Positions 1 to 13,579 of a DNA stretch of 64,000 nucleotides are shown here, in pieces. Source of the DNA: Branchiostoma floridae (lineage: Eukaryota > Chordata > Leptocardii > Amphioxiformes > Branchiostomatidae); assembly GCF_000003815.2 (NCBI RefSeq), contig NC_049991.1, forward strand, positions 7,030,087-7,094,086, read 5' to 3'. Below the pieces are notes generated by a model. That model had not been told where the DNA came from. It did no database searches and saw only the letters and a program-made list of their open reading frames with translations. The translations under genes were made by a program, and so were the position numbers. The stretch's first letter is position 1. Each line of letters opens with the position of its first letter.

Positions 1-2364
1 AAACAAAAACGGCCATGAACCGCCTTCACGGTAAATGGTACAGAATGACATACAAAGAGCTCTATTTTGGTAAAGGAGAGGCATTGTGAATCGGCAAGTA
101 TTTACACACATTGTTGACTTTCCACTTGCCTAAGCTGACAGGACGTCGTAAAAGAACAGACAAGCTTGTAGCAAAGTCCGTCCGCCGTTATTTGTGAGTT
201 TCTTTTGTTGTGTTTTGTGTCTAGATACAAGCCGTACTGACGTGCTTCGACAAACGATGCCCGACAAATGTTTCTACTGATATTAAATGGTCTATACTTA
301 AAATATGAAAATAAAGTGTTGCGACTTATTTATCTGCTGTTTAAGTCATTTTACCTGGTTTACTGTTATGTTATGAAATGACAAAAATACTAAATTTGTC
401 TGAGCTTTATGATATGAATGTTGTTTGGAGACGTTTGCAGTGTATTTAGCCCAGAGGCCTTGGGTTCACGCCAGAGTCGGTGATAAAAAGTTGACTTTAA
501 AACCTCATGTTTTCATCTGAGGTTTACCCCGAAGCTTTGCAGTTGTGTGTTGTTTTAATGCTATCAATGGGGAATTGATTTAAACCAGGTGACGGTAAGG
601 CGGTGATGTGCGAAAAGAAAATGCTGACTACAGGTCTTTCTATGTATACACGTGTGTCAGAAAGACACCGATATACGTGTGTGGTGGTATACTGGCTCTA
701 ATGTATTTTAAGTATAGTTTACACGTGTTCAAATGATTTATATATGTAGTATATCCTTTGTGTTGCTTGTATTATTGCAATGCGTGAAGTTTGGACCAAA
801 CAAGTGGCCGTTTACCTCCGTGGTTTGTAAGGCCGGTGTTGTGTTACGGAAGTAATCGCCCGGCAGAGTGTTTGCAGGGTAATATTTGACTACCGGTCCG
901 TGCAGAAAAAAATAGGTGATATATACCACATGCAGTGAGCGATAACAGACTGGTCCATTTAGAAATAAGGGGTGGACCATAAAAAAGGGGGAAAATGCCC
1001 CATGATTTTGATGACCAAAAATAAAAATAATAAAAAATTATAAAGATGTACAATACCTTACCAGAGAAAAGACATAGGGTCCAAATGGCGTGGTCAGACA
1101 AAAACACAGGGATATAATATTTGTCCATCTTTCCCTCAATGTCTTCTGGTGCAGACCTTTGCTCGCTTCCAGGCCAGAAGTTAACACGTTAACGTTGGTC
1201 AGTGCATGGACGTTATATCTCTTTATAACGTCCTTGGTCAATGTGTGTGAGTATGCAAATACGCCTGTCTGGATCCGTGAATCATATAAGGCCATAGCAA
1301 TTGAATTTCCTGTGTGACGTTCTCTTCACTCCAAATCTAACGCGAGATTGTGAAAAATGCAAGATGTGCAAAGAAACTAGATGACTGAATTTTAAAATTA
1401 GAGGCCATAAGCGTCGTAACGAAAATTGAAGCGATAAAGCGTCTTATCATCGCAACAATCCACTATTCCTGTATTTTAGAAGTGCAATAAGTGACACTTT
1501 TTGGTTGCCCGGTATCACTATGATTACACTCATGGCTACCAAACCAGTGTCGCTTCCACAAAACTTTGCACCCATTGTCATATTGACCATTCTTTTCTTT
1601 TTTTTTTCTGATGAAATCATTGCGCTTGATTGTCATTGATAAATTTGTGCTGTGACCATAGCGGGAGTTAGCCATACATGTATGTGCAATCGGTGACTTT
1701 GCGCTCCTTGCTAAAATGCTAGCTGGATTATAGACATCTTCGACTGGTGCCATGGAGCGCATATGCGTCCCAACCATTAAGAGCCCTGTAGCTACTTTAA
1801 AATATATGCTTAGAGATAAAACAATGTAGTTCTCAATCCAAGAGCATTCCCCAAATGGGACACTATATGTTGAACCACTTATTTTTTTTTTATATTCGAT
1901 TATCATTCTTCCTCGTACTCAGATTCAAGGAGTAACCTAAATTTAACATGATACGAATTAGGATTCATTGCCTCATCTATTGCTTTATAAACTTGTTTTG
2001 ACAAGGACGTTGCGGATTTTGACTTCTACTCAAATGTACATTAACGCCAAACAACGATCTTCTGTGCACTACATATTTCGTAGGAGCACGTATCACTACT
2101 CATCATCATCATATACAGACACATCGTCTTGTTGTGTTTGCCCAATGAGTCATATTTTACTAACGCGCGTATACCTAACATGGTCACTTGCGTCGTAGAA
2201 AAGTCATTCTGCTGTATTTGAATGTCAGAATAAAGTCTATTCGATCGTCCGTGTGCATGGCGAACTTTTGTGTTTGATAATACCATTTGATTACGTTTCT
2301 TACTTTACAAAAGAAGGTTTAACATTTCGCGTTCATTAACAAACGCCCCTTCCTTACTCTCTAG
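1..2364. other. Non-coding stretch, no gene recognised
   Basis: No ORF here has recognisable protein character, and the short open frames look like chance. An AATAAA at about 310-315, followed by T/G-rich sequence, could be the poly(A) signal of a gene ending off the left edge, but nothing confirms this. A tRNA-type B-box-like stretch near 468-480 may be an old SINE. Confidence 0.4.
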
Positions 2365-2427
2365 GATGGTATGCCCGTAGTGCCCCCGTCTACACTACCA
2401 GATCTGAACTTTGACCCAGTCCCCCAG
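2365..2427 (+). CDS. Possible small coding exon, unknown gene
   Basis: A pyrimidine-rich acceptor ends in TAG at 2364 and a GTGCGG donor starts at 2428. They bound 63 bases that are open in phase 0 and read DGMPVVPPSTLPDLNFDPVPQ-like sequence (21 codons), which looks more protein-like than its surroundings. It joins in frame to the next candidate exon at 2503. The intervening 75 bases are also open for some distance, and no family is recognised. It could be the 3' end of a gene lying to the left, or chance. Confidence 0.22.
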
Positions 2428-2502
2428 GTGCGGAACCCCGTACATTCTTGTGTGTCATTAATCATAGTCCTTCCGTGCCCTGAGATGTAACCTTTACTTC
2501 AG

Positions 2503-2553
2503 GTACAGGTCGATAGTCTCACGCTAACCCCTGACGTCACTGTTTATTTTTAA
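2503..2553 (+). CDS. Possible terminal exon, unknown gene
   Basis: It follows a TTTACTTCAG acceptor at 2493-2502. Read in phase 0 it continues the preceding candidate exon as VQVDSLTLTPDVTVYF and then a TAA stop at 2551. An AATAAA lies downstream near 2895. The implied intron is only 75 bp, short for this genome, and no homology is recognised. Confidence 0.18.
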   Translation, partial: VQVDSLTLTPDVTVYF

Positions 2554-4317
2554 ACCGCCTCATCTCGAAAGAACTGCAGAAAAACGCTGAGTAATTGATC
2601 CAACTTATCGATAATGTGCGTTGCGTTGGGCATATCTGGTCGTTGTGATAGTAGGTAATGATAGGGGCATATTTTCGAACCGGTTCCTGACTGGGCAGTT
2701 TGAGTGAACGAAAAGTATAATATAAAAGGCAAAAAAACGTCTTTTTTTAAAGTAGTCATGAGCACAATAATCGTTGCGTATTTTCGTGACGAACACTTCT
2801 ATTTTCAAGTGTGTTCAACAGCCCTGACGGGCCCTAGTTCAAAATTGTCCCCCCGGCATATTATAGGTGGAAATTCTACAGAGGGGAGAGCGTAATAAAA
2901 AAATTGCAAAATCCTCCAACGGTCATAAACACACAATAATCTACAAGATTCTTAAGTGACCAATAATCAATGATCGTTGCTTTCTTATCTGTTGCCACGA
3001 CCTCCTTCCAGTGGAAATGGGGTCTAAGGATATGTTGAAAACCACATACGTTTGTCAAGAGTGTTATATACGAGTTAGATATATCGAATTCTCCCTCTTA
3101 CTACACTCAATCTCTATGGATAACTAGTTAGCTATATTTTCATTATTTCAAGAAATTTCTGCGCTTATCGATATCCAAACCTCTCCACGGACTATCGCAA
3201 GTCTGACCAGAAGTGAGGATGAATAAGATTTCGAGTTCTTTTTCGCGACATTTACGGCGACAGATTAAGTGCCTGTGTGGTGTTATGCTCGGTAGGATGT
3301 TCTGATCATGACTTAGACCCTCTAGATCCTTGGTTTGAAACTCGCAGTAATTTGCACGACTTTAATCATTCCACCCACACAGGGTTGAAAAAAAGTGCGG
3401 ATCCCTGGATATGGAGGTCCGGCCGTGTTTGAGGAGAGTCACGCTCCTCAAGCACGTTACAGAAGCCATAACACTTACCGAAGAGGCGTTCCTTCCCAGT
3501 GTGAGTGGATCAGGTAAATCTGCCAGGATGTACATATTATATGGCATCTTACACTCTTCATATAACGATCGCCTCTGTCTCTAATCCCCGTGGGCTTGTC
3601 TTGAATTATCTCAGTCTACGTTACCCCCATGTATGTACGTATAGATATCAACAAGTTGGGCAGTCCATTTCTCCTATCAAGACATTTTGACATGTATTAT
3701 ATATTGTAAACTTCTTTTGCCTTAAGTAATCTAAACTCAATGGTCAGCGGCTATAACGTAGGCTACACTTTGTTGATAACTTGGCGATCTAATCCGCGGT
3801 AGGGTATCATGGTTCTACCAAGGACGTTATATGAGATAACGCCCTTGATTCTACCAACATATCGATAATGCAGCTTTTTTTCGGAAGAGACGTAAGTTGA
3901 GGCCCTGTGTACAAGGAGGCGCCTCGAGTACTCAAATGTAGCCTCTACCAGACTCCCCAGGTTGCAAACTGTACTCCTCGGCTAACCAACTCCTTTGGTG
4001 TTTTTTTTTTTTTTTTTTGTCAATTTGACTAATTGCTAATATTTTCCAGCGCCCGTAGGGAGCCTGGTAAATGCTACTCAAATGTAGAAGCAAATATATT
4101 GAATATTAGTCTCCGTACAAAAGTCAGAATCATATGCATGATTTTGTTATGTTTGTTTGCATAACCATGTTTTATGATATGATATCATTGGTTGAGATAA
4201 AATTGCACTGCATTGTTGTCAGTATCGCGAGCCATTGATATCTATAATATCCCAATTTTCAATAAGTACAATGTACAAGAAACGTATATCAAATATCACC
4301 TGTGCTAGTATATGTAT

Positions 4318-4394
<77 letters not shown>

Positions 4395-4920
4395 TGAAGA
4401 ACAATTTATGTCAACATTCTTTAAAACAGAGCTACTCTATTTTTTCCGATTCGTCTTTCGTAAAAATAAGTCTTAAGCGTTACATTGTGTAGGAACTACT
4501 GTTTATGAATTTACAAGGCCATTATAAAATTGATTTTTGTGTTACCAATTTGTGTTAGCTTTGTTTCAAGCGCAATTTAAAATTCAAAGATATAGTACCT
4601 TATTTAATCCTTTTGACAACCGTTCAAAAGGAAATCTAAGAGAGAACCACTTCCTCATTTTCCAATGGCAGCCTTTGCTAAAAACAGCTACACGTTTCAT
4701 TATAGTACTACCAGTTGTTTTAAGTTTCACAGGCCGGACCGTTCGCACGGAGATATATGCGTCCATGTAGTTTATGTGGCATGCTTTCAAACAGCCTTCA
4801 ACACGTCCCCTATCCATGACAGATGGCTCTAAACTATGCACTGTTGACGTGAAGTTTAGACATGGTAGTGTGCTGAAGGTGTCAATCATGTGGTCGGGAC
4901 CGGCTTATCGGAGAGGTCAT
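2554..4920. other. Non-coding stretch with repeats
   Basis: No gene is seen. It holds a relic right end of the MITE family described at 13354 (about 2996-3027, a CCAGTGGAAATGGGGTCTAA-type end), an 18-base T run at 4001-4018, and the AT microsatellite at 4321. Confidence 0.5.
4321..4386. repeat. (AT)n microsatellite
   Basis: About 33 uninterrupted AT units. The long YIYIYI-type open frames on both strands here are artefacts of the repeat. Confidence 0.98.
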
Positions 4921-4929
4921 TCGCCGCCG

Positions 4930-4937
4930 TATAAAAA
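4930..4937 (+). promoter_or_regulatory. TATA box of candidate promoter
   Basis: TATAAAAA sits in a short GC-rich stretch. About 30 bp downstream the sequence turns CpG-rich, and a GTATGT donor follows at 5051. This is the spacing expected for a core promoter with a short non-coding first exon. The most likely target is the PERCC1-like gene on the same strand, the next gene downstream. That assignment is inferred. Confidence 0.45.
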
Positions 4938-4959
4938 ACAACCGGCTTAGAACAGTACG

Positions 4960-5050
4960 GGCCATTCCGTCCGCTGGTACCATTACGTCAAGGTGGGCGC
5001 GAACAGGTGCGACGTTTCGTCGTCAGTTGACGTTTGAACGTCAAATCCAG
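4960..5050 (+). other. Candidate 5' leader exon
   Basis: The left edge is a transcription start guessed from the TATA box. The right edge is an AATCCAG|GTATGT donor. The sequence is CpG-rich, contains CGTTTGAACGTC-type short palindromes, and has no evident start codon in good context. It is probably a non-coding first exon of the PERCC1-like gene; no transcript evidence is available. Confidence 0.35.
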
Positions 5051-5569
5051 GTATGTCGGTCTTTTATGCAACTTAAAAAAAATCATTTGATTTTGCGAAT
5101 AGATATTCCTGTATTACAGTACGGGAAAGTATAGATTATCTACTGAGCATTATAACTCATAGCTTAGTTTGTGTTGTGGATACATGTAATAGTGCCCATA
5201 ACGCAAACATTGTATGTAACACATGTACAGTTTATACAAATTTACTATCGTAGCATATTTTGGACCACCTTGAAATATTGTGTCCATTTACCGAAGATTG
5301 GCAATCTACCTGTATTACAATTACATTAAAACACAATTAATGCCTGCAGTTCTTTGCTAGCAGCTTGACCACTTGTTTAGTCTTATAACACAGCAGAAAA
5401 TTGCTGCAGGGAATTTGTCTTTTTTTGTGATGCTTCAATAAATGACGAAGTTCCTCGTTTCATATTGAAGCATATTTTAACCCAGTTTCGAGCTTGCTTT
5501 TATTATTGAAGTATCATTCAAGTCAAACGTACTGCATTTTACACTATCAACGTTTAAGATTACAACAGT

Positions 5570-6155
5570 CCCTAACAAGTTTCGCCCTCCTTGGATTCAG
5601 ACGCTAGACTGAGAATTCTATCCCCGTAGTTTGTCTGCCTTGCGCGTGTTAACACGAGAGTATTGGGCGGGATTTCCGATAAATGACAAGTGTCGATCCG
5701 GTAGGTCCAGAGATAAAGTTGCCCCGTGCAGCCCCGTGCGCCCGTCGCAACCCATGCGGTCCTGCAAGCGAGTACAACCGCTAGGTGGCCTTTCAACCCA
5801 CTATGTGACCACGAAACTATATCGCTGCCACGCTCCACCAATACCATTCAGGAAACACTTTTCTACATAAAGGAACATGATAACAATCAAAACCTTTACA
5901 TATAAAAAATTATTAACGGGAAAGAAGAACTCTTAGTGTAGTGTATGGTAAGGTAAACCCGTTACCGCACGAACGGGGCGCTACACATACACGGCCGCCC
6001 GCCGGGGTTTGTTTGCCCGCCGTTGTTGACACCCGCGCACGTACGGGGTTCTAAAGGTCGTCCCCGAAGCGCTAAGCCTTTTGTTAGCGAGTAAACGGCT
6101 GCCCGCAAATAAGAACTGCCCGCAAGCCATGTTGTTCCTCTCTCTCTCTCTACAG
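5570..6155. promoter_or_regulatory. GC/CpG-rich promoter-proximal region
   Basis: Two patches (5570-5870 and 5940-6130) are clearly richer in GC and CpG than the AT-rich flanks. They include GGGCGGG, an AGATAA (GATA-type) site and many CG dinucleotides. They lie between the two candidate leader exons and look like promoter or proximal-enhancer sequence. No specific factor can be assigned. Confidence 0.3.
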
Positions 6156-6292
6156 CCGAGGTACTACCGGTGAGATCGTCGTGAGATCTGCCTGTCTTTT
6201 CTACAGCTTTCGATGGTCATCTGTTGCCGCAGCTTGCATTGCATTCACCCGATCTTCACCAATACACACCACGTGCAGAGTCCACTTGAAGG
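6156..6292 (+). other. Candidate non-coding leader exon
   Basis: A strong acceptor, a (CT)n tract ending in CTACAG at 6155, is followed 137 bp later by an AAGG|GTGAGT donor at 6293. The sequence is GC-rich relative to its surroundings. If spliced to the exon at 11392, an upstream ORF starting at about 6214 would run across the junction and stop a few codons into the next exon, ahead of the main ATG at 11462. This looks like a 5' UTR exon of the PERCC1-like gene, or an alternative first exon. Confidence 0.4.
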
Positions 6293-9200
6293 GTGAGTAC
6301 TTGAATCCAAATCATGCATGAAACATGTCAACATGCATATCTGTTTTCCTTTTGATATGATTTATTGTACACATAGAACTCCATGCCGTCTAGCTGTGAA
6401 CAACATATTCTTAGTTCACTCGAATTCCAAAAACCTTAAAAGATAATTCACTACAGATATAGGTTTTCAGATAACGGGCATGACGACTGCACATATATTT
6501 TTGAACAATTCATCTTCATGTTTTTCATAATCATAGCGAACATTTATTATTCTTTTGGCTGTTATTACTGAATTGAAAGTTTACCATATTCTGAACCAAA
6601 CTACAAATGTGAAAAAAAGGTAGTAAACAAAATGGTCTATATGTTTGCGTTTAACACTTGGAAGACCATACAACTGTCACTTGTATCTATTCAATGACGA
6701 TCACTCAAGCTGTAAAGCTTGTTAAGTCCTTTGATTAATAGAAATTAAGACGTTTTAGAGTTTTATATGGCCATGTAGGTGGTACTTCGTGGTGGTGGTG
6801 GTACTTAAAAACACTGGGACTTTGAACACCACAAAACGGCACACTAACAGGGACTTCGTTGTTAAAGATGTTTATATAGTAATTACAACACCTGTGTACG
6901 ATGACCCGTCCTAGACCACAGAGGATACCCTTTAGGTACCTCTGTGTACTGATTGACATCTGTCAGTAGTATATGATTTCTATAAGGTTGCATACAGCAG
7001 GTGACTTAACAGTAAATTGATGAAAGAAGACTATAAATTGTATACGTGTGTTTGTGGTGACACAGTCACTCTTCGCATTTTATATCGTATCTAATATTGT
7101 ACATTGTTATTTTCTCCACCTAATGCCATTGAGTATGTTATGCTACAAAGTAGAACCTTACTAAAAACATTAGGGGTCATTTGGTTTGAGTGTTGCAGTT
7201 CCCTACCCTCCCCGACGTTGCCTTCGACCGTTGAGTGCCGAGATACGGTCCAGCCCCGCGTTTCCAACCACCACGCGTTGTGCTAGCTAAAAGCCATGAT
7301 GGCGGTCCTGTATACGTAACACCCACACATAAAGCACTGTTGTAGGTGGCGTAACACTTCCATACTTACCAGTCACCAAAACTTCTACCCTGACCCTTAG
7401 TTGCCCTGTAAAAGTTTTCACCCTACGCCAAAGCATCTGTCTTAAAACATCTCCACGACCTGCCTAGTTACCGTTAAGTAGCGTACCCACCCTTGCATAC
7501 ATTTTAATTGAATTGATAACACGACATCAGTTGGTGAGCGACAGGTACGCCTAAATATAGGAAGTGCAGTAGAAGTCCCCTTGATAAGGGCAGAATTGTT
7601 TTCCTGCTTGACTAAGTGGAGTAGGGAGATAGAACACAGATACAAAAGTGTACACTCGCCTGTTGGCGACCAACTTTGGCGCATTCCATACCAACTTGTC
7701 ACTCATCTTGCCATACACTGAATATGTGCAAATATTAGTCCGGAGCGATCAGTCATTTCAAGTGGAAGCTTATCGTAGAAGGTTTTGATACTGATCTTGC
7801 AAAAGTTGCCCGTTTCTTGACTATCGTAGGGTTGGACGTCTCAAGTTGGCAAGTTTGGGAAAATAAGTCCACTAAGAGACGACTGTCCAATCAACCTGTT
7901 TGTATATAAAAATGTATACATTTCAACCCAAGAAAATCCACATTGATACCGCGAATGCACTTAATGTTGTAAACAGTAGATATTGAATGGTTCCCCGATG
8001 ACTTGTTGTATACATGTGTATGATACGAGTACCATTGTTTTAAAACTTATGAAAATAATTTACGATGGTTCAGACGAAGCAAACCTATTTTGGTATGCAA
8101 GATGGTTCGGCTTATCAACAATTTCTGATTTGCGTATTTTTTATCTGAAACAGCACATATATACGAATAGCGGAGATGAAATTCCAGCTGCATTGACATT
8201 GATACAATGACTTGCATGGTAGCTGAAAATATACAGTTCAAATTCAGTTTGGTATTAAGGTAGAAAGAAAAAAAACGAAACAGAAATTTTGAAGTGGTGT
8301 ATGTCACAAATGTGAATGCACATGGTGTAGGCATCCTTTTGGAAAATTTTGGGTCGTTTGGTTTCAGTACCGGGGTATAAAAACCAAACATACATCCAAA
8401 AATGCCATAAAAGTGATTCAGGGCAGAAAATGAGATGCCTCCTTGTCCATAGTTCTTTAGGAGTATGCATTTTTGACAATTTTTTACCCTCCAGTTTTCA
8501 CCCCTGCTGCTGGACTAAGCCTACAATTGTTTATAAAAGGTCTGTAACACATGGTTATCACTAAGATACTTCCTACACAGGTTGCTATAGTCATAAGATA
8601 CCGTGTCTATTGTTCTTCATCGCGACACAATTGATCAGACGATGCAGGTCATTGGATGTTACTAAGGATGGTTGTGGTCTAAAAGCACACCCTTTGTCCT
8701 ATCATCAACAGTGTTAGATCTCTGATAAATTGCTAAAACATCTACCGCGACCATTATCTTAATGTAGTTTCCAAAACACTGCATAAATCATATTTCAAAC
8801 CTAAAGACTTGCCCTCATAAAGGCTACGACTTCACTTATCAAAACCAATTGTACTTGCCATTTTTATATTTTTGAGATATACAGAATACAGAAAATGAAG
8901 CAATGTGCAAAATTTAAAACCTAAACGTGTCAATTACCATTGCAAATAAATTGTACATTGTTTTATTACACATGGCCTACGTTTTTCCAACTGCATATTG
9001 CCACAATGGTTGTCTATTTGCTGAATAGGCCATCTGAAGGTCCAAAACTCCTTTCTTTTCTCAAACCACCCGAACAACAAACGCATACATGTTACCAGTC
9101 AAAGAGTGTTACCTTTACACCATTTAATTGACCGCAAGCGTTAACACACTGTACCAAGCTTCCGGACTCGGACAATGGCTGACCGCTCGTTGACCCCTAT

Positions 9201-11391
9201 GTCCTTTAGATGACCATCCCCCGTGCAATACAGCAGAGGCTGTCTTTTCTTTTCTTCACTCCGAAAATTATTAACGACTAATAACCACAAATATGTGCCA
9301 CGGAGTTCATAAAAAGTTCAGACGACATGTCGTCGTGTTATTTTTAGACACAATGCAATGGATATATCGGAAATTGTATCTATAATGATTGATTAGACAA
9401 GTGTATATTTGCGGACTTGCCAAGAAGTTCAAAAGAGCTTCGGACAATGTCGAAAGAAGTTTTTTTTTTCATTATCCTCAATGTCCCACTTTCTTGGACT
9501 CTCTGTTGTTGGTTGGACTACTTTTCTGTTTTAGAATAAAACTTTAAAATGGTTCCATATCTATAATCGGGAATTCAACTGTTTTTTAAGTACAATCCCA
9601 AAAAGACAATCCCAAGTTATTTACTTTAGGTATAAACGAAAATAACATAAAAAGTATTATTTGACTAATATGTTTTGCCTGGTTAACATATACCAAAGGG
9701 TATTCGGTGTAAACAATACAACATCAGCTTATGAAGACCATAGTTCTTGTAAGAATAATTCAAAAGATGATGAAATCTACTTATTATCCCTACCTATATG
9801 GCTTCTGTCCATCACCGATTTTGAATTATAACCATTCTTACATTTTTTTTTCGAAAGGTATACCATTCTCAAGTATCCATGAGATTAGAGAAAAAGGAAA
9901 CGTGCAAATTTGATGACCATGCTTTAGGACCCAAGAATTGACAGGCGAAAATTGCAACGACGCAAAATAAATGATTCGCCTTATCTGTTATCAACAACGC
10001 AATAAATATTACCCCATCATTCTCTTCTGATCAACACCTGTTTTTACCTGTCACCTCTTTGACACACCTGAAGTGGGGTCATAAATTTTTCAAAAGTGTC
10101 CAAATATATCTATAATGATTATCTAGTCCACGTGTGGACGCCTGGCACTGAGGCCATGCTAATTTGATTATATGGATGAAACCTCCTGGTCTCTCCAAAA
10201 CTAATGCAAGCGTGTAAGCAAAAAGAACAAAAAAGTTTGGTGAAAAGTTGCTTTCAGTATGTAACGTATGTGGTGTGGAACGCTAAACAAATCACTAAAC
10301 GCACAGAACATGGTTTATACCAAACAATGATTTTTAACATTTTGTTCTGTCATGTTATCTTCTTGGATTTTATGGATTTTTCGGCATAGCTTTTCCGATG
10401 TACATGGCAACATTGCAAAAAAGAACTTTACAAAAAAGCCTTTCGGGACATTGGTATCTGTTTTTCTATATTTGTTTACGGCATATATTTTGCAGTTTCT
10501 TTGTGAGATTTACAAAATTTCTAATGGTCGCCTACTTTTTTCCTTTTTTTTAAACTGGTGAAAATTGACAGGCGCGTGGATGTCATTCATACAATTAACT
10601 AAGAGTGGCCCGACCGCTCCTTGCGGTAACGGACCTGTGAACCAACCCAGGTTGTCAAACAACTTTTTGTTTACCTCGTGTTTACCCGTCGACTGCTCTG
10701 GAAACAATGGCATCAAATAAACCGTCACCTAATGTAACGCCATAGACATTATGATGCTCATTGCTTTTTAACAGGATGTGAATAATGTGTATTCCCTTTG
10801 ATTGAAAGAGTGGGGTCAAGACCCGATCGCTATCGACGTTACCGATGACTTCATCGCTTTGTTGACCAATCACACTTCAGTATTATAATTTGTTTTTCTT
10901 TACCCCCCTGGGATCAACATCCCGACCCCATAAAAGATCAGCGTTGTGTTAGTTGGACTAATCCATGGTTCATGTAGACGTAGTAGGTGTAGATTGCATT
11001 GTAATCAGGGCTTGTGGCGAAACAACGGCTTTAACGTTTTGCAAGGTACTCAAATGATTATTTGAAATGCCGAGTTTGCTACTTTGCAAAACCTTTCTTT
11101 ACGTATTATTTCAACACTTTTTGTTGTTATACCATTCTAGTCTAAAGGCTAATACATTGCACCTGATAATATTAACTATGGTATTGTATTTTTGTCTACA
11201 CAAGTATATTTTATCGTCAGATTTCGCTCGTAATGCGTCTGGGAATTTCGTCCCCACTCACCAATAATATCGCCGGATTTTGGATGCGTATTTTCTCTAT
11301 CTCTGCTTGCTAATATGTTGTAGTTATATGGATATCATAATTGGTGTAACCTTATGGTTTTAGAAGAATATGTCTTGTCTTTTTTATACAG
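6293..11391. other. Presumed intron, no gene seen
   Basis: AT-rich sequence with somewhat GC-richer patches at about 7180-7330 and 10560-10930 that could be regulatory. No convincing coding exon, tRNA or structured repeat was found on either strand. Confidence 0.4.
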
Positions 11392-11503
11392 TTCCCAAGC
11401 TCTAGGTGAGAAGAATTGAGTAGTAAAGACAGTGTAACACCCCCGCACCCACCGGACACATATGGCCGTGTGCTTGTTACAGCCTCTTGGTTACTCTACC
11501 CAG
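11392..11503 (+). CDS. PERCC1: PERCC1-like gene, exon with start codon (ATG 11462)
   Basis: A TTTTTTATACAG acceptor ends at 11391 and an ACCCAG|GTGAGT donor starts at 11504. The exon begins as 5' UTR. From the ATG at 11462 it encodes 14 residues, MAVCLLQPLGYSTQ, and ends exactly on a codon boundary. Joined to the acceptor at 20174 it continues in frame (HEN, then the methionine at 20184). The resulting N terminus resembles the start of human PERCC1, which as I recall begins with MA, then a VIRPLCDF-like hydrophobic stretch. This agreement is the main reason to prefer this start over the internal methionine. A second potential donor lies inside the exon near 11405. Confidence 0.6.
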
Positions 11504-13353
11504 GTGAGTCATAACGTTATTATCTTTACTTATCACATCCTGTATTGTAAACTATGTGGGAGGTAAATTATGGGAGAAAGCTGGAATTGCATATTCTAGA
11601 TAATGCCTTGCTTGTTGTCTTATGTGCACGAACTATAACCATATAGAAAGACGACAGCCGTAGGCATAGAGGTGTATTAGATTATATATATCTATATTTT
11701 TACGCTAAACTAAACTGCTAGCTACGGTGTATGTTTCAGTATACATGCTGAAAAATTTAATGTAGTTTTGTCAAACGTATGCATGTACATTATATAATGC
11801 CTGTTTTTCAATCTCTCTTTTTGGTGTGACGTTTTTGTGTATCTTCTAAATGTAAGTTTGGAATTCTACGTTTGGCTGCAAAACGACTTTGCTAACAGAA
11901 CAAAAGTTGGGATATGATAGAAACAATTCTAGTCGTGTTAACGTTGTAGTTTTTGATACACATTTTGTGTTGTCTTAATTCCATTTGCCCGTTTGCAAAT
12001 TGTTGAAGTTTTTGCAGCATCTTTTTTATCTTTTACTTATTTTACACAAGCTCCATGTAGCATTAGAATGTGGTAGCGTTCTACAATATTTGAGGTACCG
12101 TATGTCTTATTGCTTGCGTAATGTATGACACTGTCCATAGGTTTTGTTGTCGTATATAGGATAATTCTGGATCCAATTTACTCAAAGGATATTATAAGCA
12201 GGCAATTTATCGATAGCTAGTGTATATTAGCTCAAAGGTTTACCTGTATTGGTAGAAGTTACAATTAAGCAAAGGTGAACTGTTATTTCGAACACGAAAA
12301 TGGACTTGAATTTTCAACTGCCCAACTCCAGTCTTTATCTGACATTTTTGTCTACTCTTGAAAAAGACTGAAGTTTGGCATTCTGAAATTTTTGTACTTT
12401 TTGTGTTGGTGTCACAGTTCATCTTCGGACATAGTATACATATGGCTAAATGTGATATTGCTACCGGGTGGTAGACATTTCCAAATGTTCTCGCTATCGC
12501 TAAACACACCGTGCGTGATCCAACAGCAAACGCACGACTCCAGCTGCGCCTTTCTGTCCACAGCTAAAATTGTTTGCGACCCATTTAACCCATGTTGTGA
12601 CAACTGGGGGCTTATGTTTGGCCGGTTTAGCAAGCAACCGCCGAAATTTGGGGCTATTTTTCCCCTTCTGGGTAGCAACAAATTGACACGTTGGCCTAAC
12701 TTTGCATAAACAGGATGGGAGGGGGATGCCTAGAAATGTACTTTACTTTCGTTGCTGTGTACAACACGATGGGAACAACACTTGTAGCTTTTAAGATGGG
12801 CCGGATAAATCGGAGGTTTGGACACTTCCTATGGACCGGCCTCTTGTACATATAAACTCGTACAAAGAGAGATATCGTCCAAACTCGAGCACACAGAATG
12901 AGTAGAGGCGAACACAGGTCAAGTAAATAAACGTTGCGACCCTCTGTTCACAAAATACCGTATTTACGTTTTCTTTATGAAAGAATTGTTGAAACCTCCT
13001 CTCCAAACGTTTGTCATAAAGATTTTTGTATCTGTTAACTCTAGGTAAGTTTCTGGGTGGTTTGAGTGGGTTTCAGCAGGTGTCAGTTTCAAGTGATCAT
13101 TGGTGACCCCGAGTTGACCCCGTGTTGGGGGTACTGGTAAAAATTAATGGCAGAATTAAACCACAGTCACAGACGGTGGTCGCCTTTTGATTATTTTAGG
13201 GTTATAAATGAATACAATTAGAAGCTTTAATGTCATGATCTTCAACGGGAAATTATCCGCTCGATTCTGCCATGGAAAATATGTAATCATCGCGTCATAG
13301 AATTTTTGAAGTTTTTTTCTCGGGTCTGCTGTCTTGTGCTCCATTTTTATTAA

Positions 13354-13579
13354 AACGGCGTTCTCACCGCGCTCTCTCTGCAACCTAAAATTTGACAGAT
13401 CGCTCAACAAATTGTATAGAAAAGAAACGAATCATTTTACACTCTGTGTGTTTCGTTGTCTTCTCAGTCCCACTTTTACATGCTGTTTGATATCCCCAGT
13501 GTGAAAGCAAAGGTTACACATATCCTATATAGGTCGCAGTGAGAGCGCGTCGCTATCGCCTTCTAGTGGAAAGGGGGCC
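13354..13579. mobile_element. MITE, Harbinger-like family A
   Basis: A non-autonomous element of about 226 bp with a TAA beside each end (13351-13353 and 13580-13582). The right terminus reads as GGCCCCCTTTCCACTAG on the minus strand. The left terminus is diverged but keeps the CGCGCTCTCTCTGC subterminal block. The interior (ATCGCTCAACAAATTGTATA and so on) is shared with the copies at 22355, 27059 and 27248. A 3-bp TAA target duplication and GG-starting ends are typical of PIF/Harbinger elements. No transposase is present. Confidence 0.7.

Noticed and set aside
4219-4492. ORFs of alternating I/Y on both strands
   Set aside because: Produced by the AT microsatellite.
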